DNA from: Asparagopsis taxiformis
Taxonomy: Eukaryota > Rhodophyta > Florideophyceae > Bonnemaisoniales > Bonnemaisoniaceae
Direction of reading: 5' to 3'
NCBI GenBank assembly: GCA_030407315.1
Contig: JALQPE010002763.1
Span: 1-64,000, forward strand
Length of the DNA stretch: 64,000 nt
The position numbers were made by a program, and so were the translations under genes. Each line of letters opens with the position of its first letter. Position 1 is the stretch's first letter. Positions 54,762 through 64,000 of the stretch are shown piece by piece. The notes beneath the pieces were generated by a model. The model had not been told where the DNA came from. It saw only the letters and a list, made by a program, of their open reading frames with translations, and ran no database searches.

Positions 54762-56312
54762 GCTTCTTCGTCCACATCCGGGCTAGCCGGTAGTCCATTC
54801 TACTCCCTTGATTAAACCTCTTGTGTTTTGTTAACTTCGCCTTGGCCATCCTTCCTTTCGTACGCGCGGCGCGAATTGCGTTTGCGGCGCATGCGTAGGC
54901 GCGACGGTGTACCGCGCGCGACTGCGGCTGCGTCCAGCAGCTCCTCGGAGTGCCGTGCGGACGTCCGGTCGGGGAGCTACTAGCCATGGTTCGGTGCGAG
55001 TTTCGTCGCGCGAGTCACCGCTTGAAGCGGTGTTTGCCCAGTGACCGCGTCGACGCTCGGGATTCGCGAGCGACGCGGTTGGGGACGCGTAGGGCGAGGC
55101 GGGAGAGAGGGGGATAGAGCTGCTGGCCGGTAGGCATATAGAACGGGCGCGTTCTCTTCGTGCTTATCGTCGCGCGTTCGTCGCTTTTTCGTTCGCTTTT
55201 TCGCTTCGCGTTTCGTCGCGCTTCGTCGCGTTTCGTCGCGTTTCGTCGCGTTTCGTTCGCGCTTCGTCGCGTCTCGTTCGCGCTTCGTCGCGTCTCGTTC
55301 GCGCTTCGTCCGCGCTCGTTCGCGTCTCGGGGGCTGGGTTTCTAATGCTCTGGTTTTTAGCGAGCGTCTAGGTGGGTTCCCGCCCCCGGAGGTTTGGGGT
55401 TCGCCATGGCCTTCCTGGACGAAAAGGACGGGCGTGTGGGTGGCATCCCCCTTTCCAGCGGAGGCTTTCGCTTGCTGGTATTCTGCGTCGTTCCCTGCCA
55501 CCCGTATGGTTCGTCGCGTGCGCGCGTATGTGAACAGCCAATCCGGGGGTGCCATCAGGAAGCATCTCGCCACGGCGTCGGGGCAGATCGGCGCCGTCCA
55601 TTTTTGGCCTGCCCCGGCCTCGGCTCGTTTTTCGGCCTATAATCTTCCAGCCCCGTAAATGGCCATGCTGTATGGGCCAGTCCCTCCCCCGCAACGACCA
55701 ACCCGGTGTGCGCGCCTCCCTTTTTCGCGCGTAATTGCGCTGTCGGGCGTGCCCACTCCTGGGGATTCTGGCGTTGTCGGCATGGGGGATGGGAAGCGAA
55801 CGGCACATGGACTCCCGGCTACGGTTGCCGCTTGGGTTCGTGCAGGAGCGGAAGACGGACGGTGGAATGCGACGGTTGTGCGGTGACGACAATTGCGTGG
55901 TAGTGCGGCGATGCGACGCTTGGCGATTGCGCGGCGAAAGACGAACGCGATTGCGTGGCGTCGGTCGGGTGCGGTCGCGTTGCGTCGAACGGTTGCGCGG
56001 CATACGGTGGCGCGGTTGCGCGGCGAAAACGACAAGCGACGGTTGCGCGGTGAAAACGATTGCGTGGTGGCGCGGCGATGTGGCGCTTGGCGATTGCGCG
56101 GCGAAAGATGAACGCGATTGCGTGGCGTCGGTCAAGCGCGGTCGCGTTGCGTCGAACGGTTGCGCGGCATACGATGGGAACAATTGCGTGGCAAACGGTG
56201 GCGCAGCTGCGCGGCGTGCGACGACAGGTGGCGATGGGAGGCTTGGCCCGCGTGTTTATCTACGCGTCGGTTCCGCTGGGCGCAACTGGCGTGTTCAGCC
56301 CCGTTCCGCGCG
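54762..56312. other. Inverted copy of the pol/antisense-ORF spacer
   Basis: This is the mirror of 46787-48307, about 30 bp longer because the ACGAAGCG-type tandem repeat (55190-55330 here) has more units. No gene is supported. Confidence 0.7.
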
Positions 56313-59300
56313 TCAGTTGCGCGGTGCATGCGAAGGCGTTCGTCGACTCGCGATGCGCGCGCTCGCGCGGCTAGGTGGCGTTATACGTGGGGCGTCGCCG
56401 CGTGCCGGTCGCTTTCTACGATTGCGCGGTGACGTGGCGTCAATCTCGGTGTTGCGCGCAGTGTTTTCAGAGGCGGAGCGTCCGCGGTCGCGGCGGAAAC
56501 GGGCAACGATGGGCGCGGGTAACGAACTTTCGGGCTCCCAAGTGTCGTCGCGCGGAGAGAAGCCCTTCCAGCGTACACGGAATACGGGCGCTCCGGTGTC
56601 GTCGACACCTTCAGCCGTCAATCTGTCAATCATGAACTCCCGCGTCCCGTATCCTGCTTCAGGATTGACCTTGCGTGCGTCCTCGAGTACGCGTTCGTCA
56701 CGTCGCGCTGCGTCGCTTGTGTCCTCCGCTTCAGTCCCCCCTTCTTCGCCGCTTGGCGTAACCGGCGCGCGCGTCGCGTTGCGCGGTGCTAGGCGAATAC
56801 GGTCGGAGCTGACGAGTTCGGGCACGCCGTCGATTATGATTTCGTAAGTGTGCCCGCGGCAGCTTGTGACCGGGAAGGGTCCCGACACGGGATAGTCCAA
56901 CTTCGAAGGGCGCGTTCCGTCGTCGCGCTGCGTTCGTGTCGTCGCTCCCGCGCGAGTGTCCAGATATACTTGGTCGCCAACCTTGATGCTCTTGTTCACC
57001 GTGCGTGCGCCGCGGTCGAAGTCGCGTTTGTATCTTGCCTGCGCTTTCTTCAACGCGTTCGCTACGCGCGCGTACGCGTCGGATAGCTTCGCGAGAAACT
57101 CCATGCGGAGGAACGGCGTGCTGCGAATCGTGTCGACCTGCTCCGTCCTCAGCGATACGGGGTAGCGCGTGAGCGTAAGTTCGAACGGCGACGTATTCGT
57201 CGAGCGGTGTATCGCGCGATTGTATGCGCACGCCAGCGCGTCTAGGTGCTCGTCCCAATTCTTTCGCTCTTCGTCGACGTAATGGCGCAGCGTCGCGACG
57301 ATGGTGCGGTTCATGCGCTCGACTTGCCCGTTCGATTGCGGGTGATAGGTAGTCGTGAAGATGTTACGCGTTCCCATTAGCGCGCACGTTTCCTGAAACA
57401 GCTTCGAGCGGAACTGCGGTCCGTTATCTGAAAGTAGCGTGCGAGGCGGTCCGTAAACGAAGACCCAATCTCGGCAAAACGCTTTTGCGACGGCGAGCGC
57501 GGATACGCGTCCGAGCGCGATGAGTCGACAGAGCTTGTTGTAGCGATCGGCGATTACGAGTACGAAGCGGCGTTGGCGTGGGGTCTCGGGCAGCGGTCCC
57601 AGAATATCGATAGCGACGTCTTCGAGCGGGCGCGTAGCGGGGAATAGCTTCAGGGCGTTCGTATGGCGATATTGCGTAACGCGGTTGCGCGCGCACGCAT
57701 CGCATTGTCTCACCGTGGTGTAGACGTCTACGCTCATCATCGGCCAGTAATACGCGCGTCGAATTGCGTCGTACATGCGTCGCGCGCCCGGGTGCCCTGC
57801 AGTTACCGCGTAATGGTTCGCTCGCAGAATAAGTCCTTTTATCGCTTCGGGCACAACTATCTGCGTCGCGTCGTCGAGCGGAGCGGTCCTCATTAGTATC
57901 CCGTCGGGGGACAGATGGAAGCGCGAACGCGGCGCGGTTTCGACGTCGCGTCTCGCGTTCTGGCAGAATTCGTCCGTCGCCTGTTCGCGAATCCACTCGT
58001 CAGTGGATACGGGCGGCTCGATACACGACCGAGTTGCCAGTAGGCAGGCCAAGCTCGGGTAGTATTCTGCGTAGTCGCATAATAGCGCAGCGTCGGTTCG
58101 GTCGCATGCGTTCGCGTGCGGTTCGACGATGTTCGCGGCGCCGAAACAGGGTATCTCGTCCGGTATTTCCGTCTCGTCGCAGCTTCGCGTGGCCATTCGC
58201 GAGAGCGCGTCGGCGATAACATGGCGTTTTCCCTTCTTGTATTCGACGTCGAATTCGAACTCGGCGAGTCGCAATCTCCAGCGCGCGAGTCGTCCTTCCG
58301 CGGACGTCATGTTCAGGATCCAACGCAACGAATTATGGTCGGTGCGAACCGTGAACTTTCGTCCTTCCAAGTATGCGCGTAATAGCAAGACTGCCCATAC
58401 GACTGCGAGGCATTCGCGTTCCGTCGTCGAATAGTTGCGCTCTGCGTCGTTAAGCGTGCGCGACCAGTATCCGACTGGATGTAGTACGTCGTCGTCCGCG
58501 TCTAGCTGAAGTAGCGCGCATCCGATTTGCCCTTGCGACGCGTCTGTATCGAGCACATACGGGTGTCCTTCGCGCGGTAGACGGAGGATTGGCGGAGACA
58601 ACATCGCTTGTCGCAATGATTCGAACGCGCGCGTTTGCTCCGGCGTCGGCGCGGGTAAGTTGTCTCCTTGGTCCTTCTTTAGCAACTGCGTAAGCGGCGC
58701 CGCGACGAACGCGAATTTCTCGACGAATCGGCGGTACACGTTGCAAGTTCCTAGGAAACTTCGCAGCTGCGTCTTCGTCGTCGGGTACGTCGCATCGCGC
58801 AGCGCGTCGCACTTCGTCGTCGGTACGGAGAGCTTCCCAGGCGAAATAGTATGTCCCAGGTAGTCCACCGAGCGCTTGAAGAACTCGGTCTTCGCGAATT
58901 TTAGCGAAACGCCTGCGCGTCCGAGGATTCCCAGTATCTCGTCGACGTGGTGCACGTGCGCGTTTACGTCGGCGGAGAAGATGATTACGTCATCCAGGTA
59001 GACAAGGCAATGTTGCCACTTCACGTTCGCGAGCAAAATGTCGAGCGCGCGCTGAAACGTCGCGGGCGCGTTCGAAAGTCCGAAAGGCATGCGGCGAAAG
59101 CGGTACGTACCGACGTGCGACGTAAACGTAGTCTTATCGCGGTCGGCGTGCGCTACTGGGATTTGCCAGTATCCCGAGTTGCAGTCCAGCGTCGTGAAAA
59201 CTGTCGCGTTACCGAGCGAATCGACGCAATCGTCCATGCGCGGAATCGGGTACGCGTCCTTCACGGTGGCGGCGTTCAAGCGGCGGTAGTCGATGCAGAA

Positions 59301-59546
59301 GCGGGAGGTCCCGTACTTCTTAGGCACGACCACGACCGGGCTCGCCCATTCCGACGTAGCGGGTTCGATTACTCCAGCGCGGAGCATCTTCTCCACTTGC
59401 GTACGGATAATTTCGCGCGACGCGTGTCCGGCGCGATACGGCGGTTGGTTCACGGGGGTCGCCCCCGGAACCAGCTCGATACGGTGCTCCGTCGCGTGAA
59501 TGGCTCCCAGCGTGCCGCTCCACATGCGCTCATGCTTTCGTAGCAT
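56313..59546 (-). CDS. RT-RNase H-integrase-chromodomain polyprotein, uninterrupted copy
   Basis: 1077 open codons. Reverse transcriptase motifs are RFCIDYRRLN and VYLDDVIIF (YLDD near residue 184). The RNase H motif VLDTDASQGQIG is near 334, followed by the integrase HHCC finger (about 585-630). The catalytic core is DVAIDILGP, LLSDNGPQF and HPQSNGQVERMNR. The C-terminal chromodomain (about 969-1015) has VFRVRWKGFSPRDDTWEPES. Chromodomains of such elements are known to steer integration toward particular chromatin. The frame begins in the middle of the gag-pol polyprotein, so it is not an independent gene. The copy cannot be mobilised normally because its own LTR, primer site and polypurine tract are missing or wrongly oriented. 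Confidence 0.85.
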   Translation of the reverse strand: MLRKHERMWSGTLGAIHATEHRIELVPGATPVNQPPYRAGHASREIIRTQVEKMLRAGVIEPATSEWASPVVVVPKKYGTSRFCIDYRRLNAATVKDAYPIPRMDDCVDSLGNATVFTTLDCNSGYWQIPVAHADRDKTTFTSHVGTYRFRRMPFGLSNAPATFQRALDILLANVKWQHCLVYLDDVIIFSADVNAHVHHVDEILGILGRAGVSLKFAKTEFFKRSVDYLGHTISPGKLSVPTTKCDALRDATYPTTKTQLRSFLGTCNVYRRFVEKFAFVAAPLTQLLKKDQGDNLPAPTPEQTRAFESLRQAMLSPPILRLPREGHPYVLDTDASQGQIGCALLQLDADDDVLHPVGYWSRTLNDAERNYSTTERECLAVVWAVLLLRAYLEGRKFTVRTDHNSLRWILNMTSAEGRLARWRLRLAEFEFDVEYKKGKRHVIADALSRMATRSCDETEIPDEIPCFGAANIVEPHANACDRTDAALLCDYAEYYPSLACLLATRSCIEPPVSTDEWIREQATDEFCQNARRDVETAPRSRFHLSPDGILMRTAPLDDATQIVVPEAIKGLILRANHYAVTAGHPGARRMYDAIRRAYYWPMMSVDVYTTVRQCDACARNRVTQYRHTNALKLFPATRPLEDVAIDILGPLPETPRQRRFVLVIADRYNKLCRLIALGRVSALAVAKAFCRDWVFVYGPPRTLLSDNGPQFRSKLFQETCALMGTRNIFTTTYHPQSNGQVERMNRTIVATLRHYVDEERKNWDEHLDALACAYNRAIHRSTNTSPFELTLTRYPVSLRTEQVDTIRSTPFLRMEFLAKLSDAYARVANALKKAQARYKRDFDRGARTVNKSIKVGDQVYLDTRAGATTRTQRDDGTRPSKLDYPVSGPFPVTSCRGHTYEIIIDGVPELVSSDRIRLAPRNATRAPVTPSGEEGGTEAEDTSDAARRDERVLEDARKVNPEAGYGTREFMIDRLTAEGVDDTGAPVFRVRWKGFSPRDDTWEPESSLPAPIVARFRRDRGRSASENTARNTEIDATSPRNRRKRPARGDAPRITPPSRASARIASRRTPSHAPRN

Positions 59547-59906
59547 CTCGATAATTTCCGCGTGCAGGTCGTCGTCTACTCGCTCGTCGCGTAGCGCCGC
59601 GCGTAAGAGTTCTTCCCAAGGCGGCGTCGCGCTCGCAATTTCGTCGGTCTCGCGCGGGTCCGGCGGTGTCGTAACGTTGCGTCGCGTCGTCGGGCGGTCG
59701 GTCTTGCGGGTCCGGCGCTTCCTGAGCGACTTGTAGACACCCCACGGGGTTGGGCACGGCGGTGCCTACCTTCATGCCTTTGGGCAATACTTGTAGACGA
59801 GTGCCAGCGTTGTGTACCTGTACTCGGAAGGGTACATTCCTTCGAACCATCGTCTCCCCGTTGGTTAAACGGAGTAGTTTCTGCGCGTAGAGGTTAGTTG
59901 CGGGAA

Positions 59907-60455
59907 CTATGATGCAGCGCCCTTCAGCGCTCGTGGTAACGTCGATCGCTCGCGTCGCGTTCGGCGGAATCGATGTGCGGCGCGCAGCGCGAATAGGCGC
60001 GAAGCTTGTGGGTCGGGTCGTCTTCGCGGTCGGCGCGCGGCGCGGTTTCGTCGGCGTACGCGGAAGCATCGGGACGTGGTCGCCATAGCGGGTTCGCAAC
60101 GCCCAGTGTAGATAATTTCGACTACGCGGTCGATGAAGTCCGCTCCCAAGATACATGGGACGGATAAGCGTGGCATCACCAAGAAGGTTTGGAGATGCGC
60201 TCGGGCACCTAGAAAAACGCTAAGTCGCAGCGACGCGTTTGGCGCGAGGCGTCGTCCGTTCGCGTCGATAATCACGCAGCGCAGCGTCGGCGGCGTAGCG
60301 TGGCGCTTCCAGTCGGCGCCTAGTACGTTTTCGCGAATGAGGCTCGGGCCTGCGCCAGTATCAAGCACGGCGGTCACCGCGGTGGCCGTGCGTTGATTAT
60401 ACCCGACGCGGGTCTCGAGTTTGTAGTTCGCGGTAGGGGTCTGAAACAGGACCAC
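59907..60455 (-). CDS. Protease, inverted copy
   Basis: It has the same active site (VLDTGAGPSLI) and VPCILGADFIDR block as the protease at 42617-43159. It is 11 bp shorter in a CG-rich run near its end, which lets the following frame (60156-59530, GRCIIVPATNLYAQKLLRL) read on further than in the left copy. Confidence 0.75.
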   Translation of the reverse strand: MVLFQTPTANYKLETRVGYNQRTATAVTAVLDTGAGPSLIRENVLGADWKRHATPPTLRCVIIDANGRRLAPNASLRLSVFLGARAHLQTFLVMPRLSVPCILGADFIDRVVEIIYTGRCEPAMATTSRCFRVRRRNRAARRPRRRPDPQASRLFALRAAHRFRRTRRERSTLPRALKGAAS

Positions 60456-60547
60456 TGTTTCGGGTGGTAACGGAGGCGGTTTTTCGCGCGGTGGTTGCGT
60501 CGTCGCGCGTCGCGTATCCGTTGAGTGAGGAGGAGCCGGCCCACCCG

Positions 60548-61980
60548 CTACGGCTCCTCGTAGGCGTTTCCCGGGTCTTCTGCAAAACGAACCGAGTGGG
60601 GCGTGAGCTGCTCGCTGTCATGCGCGTCGTATTCGCGCGTCCGATCGTTTTCGCGCTCGCGTGCGCCCTCGTTTTCGCGCGTTCGCTCGTTGCCGTCGAC
60701 GCGCTGTCGCTCGCTCTCGTTCGCGTCGGCGTGCGCGGAGACTTCGAAGAGCTGAACGTTGCGCTGCAGGTTCAGTTCTTCGGGCGTTAGGCGCGCGTGG
60801 CTATGCATTTCGCGAATCGCGGCCTGCTGCTCGGACGAGAGCAGTGGGCAATTCACCATCGGGTGCCCGAACTTCCTGCATATCAGGCATCGGAACGCCG
60901 CCGTGCGAGACGTGTCGGCCGGTGCCGTCTGCCTCACGATAGGCGGTGGGTAAGTCGCGCGCGGTATGTGCGCCGTGTACGGTCCCGCGCGTTCGCGTTC
61001 CCGGTCGTCGGTATGCGCAGTGCGTCGTGAGCGGTCGGCGGGCGAGGCGTCGCGCGAGCGTGGCGTGCGGTAGTTCGACGAAGGAGTGCCAAGTGAGGTC
61101 GGACTTCGCATGGGGCTCGGAGTCGAGAACTTCCGTTCGCGCGGAGCGTGCGGTGTCGCGGCGGAGCGGAGGTTGAGACGTTTGGCGATGAGAAGCCTGA
61201 TGGTGGGGTGTGCCCCACGGTCAGAGCTTGCATCATCGGTGTCTCGTCCTCGTCTACGTAGAGCGCAGGCGTTCGTCGCAGTAGCGGTCGCGCGCTCGTC
61301 GTCGGCGTCATCGCTCGGTGCGTATCCCCGTGGCTCTGCGCCATAGAGACTAGCTCTCGAAAGGTGTATCGCCGCGGGTCACGAGACAGCGCGTCCCGCA
61401 CGAGGTGTTGCGCATAGGGGCGTAGACAATCGACGAAAATAGAAACAAGCGTTCGCTCGCTAAACGCATCGCCGCAGCGCAGCGCTCGTCGCCGTAATCG
61501 CGTAGCGAATTGCGTTTCGGTTTCCTTCGGGTCTTGCGTTTGTTGCGCCACGTCGCGGTACGCTTGCGCAACGTCGCCTTCGCGCGCGTAGGTTAGTAAG
61601 AGCCACTGAACGGCTTCCGCGTAGCACGTAATCGAATCGACGCCCGCGCGCGCTCCTCGGAACGTTCGCCCCACGTACGTTTGGAACGTGTCGCGCGCTT
61701 CGTCGGCCAGGAAATACTTGAGAATCGGAAGCGCTGCGCCTTCGGATACGCCGGTGTTGTCGCATGCGCTCTTGAAGTACTTCAGAAACGATAGTACCGC
61801 GATTCCGTCGGTGCCCGTGAAATTCTCTCCCTGCATCGAATGGCGCACCATCTTCGCGGTGTTAACCAATTCGCTCGCGATTTCCCGATTAAACGCGCGG
61901 TCCGTATTTCGCAAGCGATACGTGCGGTACGAAAGCGCGCGCGTGAACAGCTCGTTCAACGGCTGGATCTCTACCAGCCC
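60548..61980 (-). pseudogene. Gag, inverted copy, 5'-truncated
   Basis: The capsid-like part starts at NELFTRALSYRTYRLR, about 200 codons into gag, directly against LTR3. The zinc knuckle frame 61111-60548 (CLICRKFGHPMVNC) is offset by -1 as in the left copy. The segment with the 13-bp duplication is not present here. Confidence 0.8.
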
Positions 61981-62765
61981 ATGGAACCGATGCGAGCGCG
62001 CGCGTTTACGTTAGTCCGCAAGCATCCGTTTGAGTTAGTTTAGTAAGCGAGCGTACGCGTGGCGCCTTGATTACGTGTCACGGAGCGTCAATGCGAGCGC
62101 GTGCGCGCGTACGTTGCCACGAAACCGCGAGCCGCGCCACGTGTAGCGGTTTCCGCGAATTTCCCTTTATTTCCCTTTTTGGGTTTTTTATGACGAAAGT
62201 CTTTTTCCCAAAATATTTCCCTTTTTGCGTGCGAGCGTGCGGCCGCCGCCGGCCGGCCACACAAGGACAGCCTGTCCCAAGTAAGTTAGCTATTAGTGGT
62301 CGCATGGCTTCGCACCCTACCAATAAACAGTCAGCACTTTCGCAGCTACGAGTTAAGCGTTGAGCGCGTCGCGAGGACCGATTGCGTTACGACGTTGCGT
62401 GCGGATTGCTCACGATCGCCGACGTACGTGCGCGTGCGCCGCGTTTACCGACCGTCGAATTGCGTCGCACCGCGAGACCGCGCGTTGTGTCGCATACCGC
62501 TAGGCCAGGGATTTACGACCCCTGCGTGGATCGTGTTGAGCTCGAGTTTACTCGGTGATCTCACCCTGAGATCACGGCTTGCGCCGGCCCGCGAATCCCG
62601 TGTTGCGATCGACCCTGCGCGTTCCGCCGTTGTACCACCCGATCGCCTCCGCGACCGAGCGACGTGCGAAACGCAAGTTCACGAGCGCGTTACGGTTCAA
62701 CACGCCCTGACAAGGCAAGCGATTCTAGAACTCTCTTAGTGACCGCCATCCCGGCTGGTCCTACA
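61981..62765 (+). repeat. LTR3 of element A, missing its first 23 bp
   Basis: Sequence identical in layout to LTR1 from ATGGAACCGATG onward (785 bp), ending GGTCCTACA before the target duplication. The missing 23 bp include the TG terminus and the expected polypurine junction. Confidence 0.95.
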
Positions 62766-62770
62766 ACAAG
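62766..62770 (+). repeat. Target-site duplication ACAAG, right copy
   Basis: It follows LTR3 directly and restores the protease reading frame of element B when one copy is removed. Confidence 0.9.
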
Positions 62771-63202
62771 TCCTTTGAGGAAGAATTCTTCGTCGCGCCT
62801 AAGTTGGCCGTACCCCTCATCTTGGGAACTGGGGCAATGAATACCCACGTAGACGCAATTAGGTGCCGGGCCCAACGAATTGATAATCACGACGGCGGGT
62901 CGATAGCTATCCTAGTGATGTCGCCTACGCGTAAAACATCCCCCACCCTTTCGTGCTACGTGGATGCCTCGCGACCCTCTAATCGGATTAACGTAGACCG
63001 CCAGCCTCATGGTATTCGATTGTCACAAAGTGTGAATGTTCCTCCGCGGAGTCAAGTAACAACTACTGTTGTATCCGTGCGCCGGTGGCGGCTTGAGTAT
63101 ACTCTCTCCGAGAGATCAGATCCTTCACCGACATCGTGTCTCTATCCCGAATGGGGTTGCGGAAGTCATCCCGCGACAGGAATTCCTGACTATATTAACT
63201 AA
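62771..63202 (+). pseudogene. Protease of element B, C-terminal part
   Basis: The frame continues from 39091 and contains LAVPLILGTGAMNTHVDAI, equivalent to VPCILGADFIDRVVEI of element A. A frame change somewhere around 63090-63200 moves coding into the RT frame, in which NGVAEVIPRQEF and KYLPKGTIIGYA are legible. Confidence 0.75.
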
Positions 63203-64000
63203 CTTCGGTACATCCGACAAGTACCTCCCTAAAGGGACAATTATAGGCTATGCCCTTCGGGCACCCGAACGGCCAATGCGCCCCATGTCTCTCAGCCGTT
63301 CTACCCCTTCCTCCCAAGAGGCCTCCACTATGGTGACTACTCTCCCTCAGGAGCAAGAGGCCGAGGCCACACCACCATCAAGTTGGAAGCAAGAAGTCTC
63401 TCTAGACCACCTTGGTCAAATCCCGTTGAGGGAACGCATCCTTAGCATGCTATCTCGACACGAGTCTATGTGGGATGGATCCCTCGGGGACATCCGCGCT
63501 ACGGAACACCGAATCGATATTATCGAAGGAAGTAAGCCTCGACGGCAACAACCCTACCGGATGGGACCCGCTCGTCGAGAGATTGCCCGTAAGGAAATAA
63601 CCAGCATGCTGGAAAAGGGAGTGATCGAACCGTCGACCTCCGAATGGGCTAGCCCAGTGGTACTGGTTCCGAAGAAGGATGGTAAATTACGCTTTTGCGT
63701 CGACTATAGGGGTCTTAACGACATCACTGTCAATGATGTGTACCCCCTTCCACGAATGGATGATTGTATTGACTCCCTCGGAGATGCTCAAGTATTCACC
63801 ACATTGGATTGTAACTCTGGTTATTGGCAGATACCTGTTGCACAGGACGACCGTGATAAGACGGCATTTACCTCCCATTTGGGGACATATCGTTTCAAAC
63901 GATTGCCTTTTGGCTTGAAGAATGCACCGGCAACGTTTCAGCGTGCCATCGACATTATTCTTAGCAGCGTTCGCTGGCAGACCTGTCTGATTTACTCAGA
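63203..64000 (+). CDS. Reverse transcriptase of element B, truncated by window end
   Basis: An open frame carries KYLPKGTIIGYA, VIEPSTSEWASPVVLVPKKD, RFCVDYRGLN, FTTLDCNSGYWQIPVAQDD and YRFKRLPFGLKNAPATFQR. These are the N-terminal and palm blocks of a Ty3/gypsy reverse transcriptase. The catalytic YLDD would come just after the window end (last residues LIYS). It is clearly related to, but diverged from, the RT of element A. Confidence 0.85.

Larger units (their letters stand above)
52282..61980 (-). repeat. Right arm of 9.7-kb inverted repeat
   Basis: It begins two bases after LTR2 inside the antisense-ORF sequence (ortholog of 50787) and ends inside gag (ortholog of 41092) directly against a 5'-truncated LTR3. 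Both junctions are blunt, with at most one or two extra bases. Confidence 0.9.
39092..62765. mobile_element. Composite chromovirus element A with three LTRs and inverted second half
   Basis: LTR1 (39092-39899), full internal region in plus orientation, LTR2 (51472-52279), truncated internal region in minus orientation, LTR3 (61981-62765). All three LTRs point the same way. One 5-bp duplication flanks the whole 23,674-bp unit, so it occupies a single integration site. By eye LTR2 and LTR3 differ at two bases and LTR1 differs from both at three, so the structure is young. Confidence 0.85.
36094..64000 (+). mobile_element. Ty3/gypsy element B, split by element A, 3' part outside window
   Basis: LTR 36094-36777, primer site, gag, protease, then a 23.7-kb insertion (39092-62765), then the rest of protease and reverse transcriptase to the window end. 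It lies inside A-prime. It is less GC-rich than A, with a nonsense codon and frame changes in gag and a frame change before RT, so this copy is inactive. Confidence 0.85.

Overview
The window is from a eukaryotic nuclear genome and consists almost entirely of mobile DNA. The evidence is chromodomain Ty3/gypsy retrotransposons, a KDZ/Plavaka-like transposase, a SET domain, long genes without bacterial-style operons, and clear spliceosomal intron signals (GTAAGT, CTGAC, TAG). I cannot name the organism; an alga, fungus or other protist all fit. Two compositional domains are visible: a moderate-GC half (1-28.4 kb) and a strongly GC-rich half (28.4-64 kb) made of nested retrotransposons.

Left half. 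Positions 1-3089 (minus strand) hold a decayed transposase-like gene. From 4312 to 25557 there is a candidate 21.2-kb DNA transposon bounded by 47-bp imperfect terminal inverted repeats (41 of 47 matching by eye). Inside it are: a ParB-domain/2-oxoglutarate-dioxygenase fusion (minus, 7307-11155); a beta-class DNA amino-methyltransferase/SET-domain fusion (plus, 13829-17087); a coiled-coil protein gene broken by successive -1 frame changes (17688-19969); a 1013-aa C2HC-finger KDZ/Plavaka-like transposase (minus, 20047-23088); and an array of microexons with phase-1 introns that would encode a 13-residue repeat peptide (23537-24782). Six copies of a repeat carrying a 12-bp-stem hairpin and the palindrome GTGCCGTACGGCAC flank the ParB and methyltransferase genes. 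The best reading is a transposon that carries its own chromatin and DNA-modification genes, with the repeats as possible docking sites. This is inference from co-location; no activity can be shown from sequence.

Middle. 25.6-28.4 kb has little coding signal, apart from a 35-bp tandem array of perfect palindromes at 26144 and one weak ORF.

Right half. Three retroelement layers are nested. The oldest (A-prime, 28622-36093, minus orientation) is a decayed chromovirus carrying an extra antisense ORF. It is interrupted by element B (LTR 36094-36777, gag, protease, RT), which runs off the window. B is interrupted inside its protease codons by a young 23.7-kb composite element A (39092-62765) with a 5-bp target duplication ACAAG. 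The composite has three same-direction LTRs. LTR1-LTR2 encloses a full element: gag, protease, RT/RNase H/integrase/chromodomain, then a 986-aa ORF on the opposite strand. LTR2-LTR3 encloses a truncated copy in inverted orientation, so two 9.7-kb arms form a near-perfect palindrome. The antisense ORF is conserved in protein sequence between A and A-prime with many silent changes, so it appears to be a selected gene of this family.
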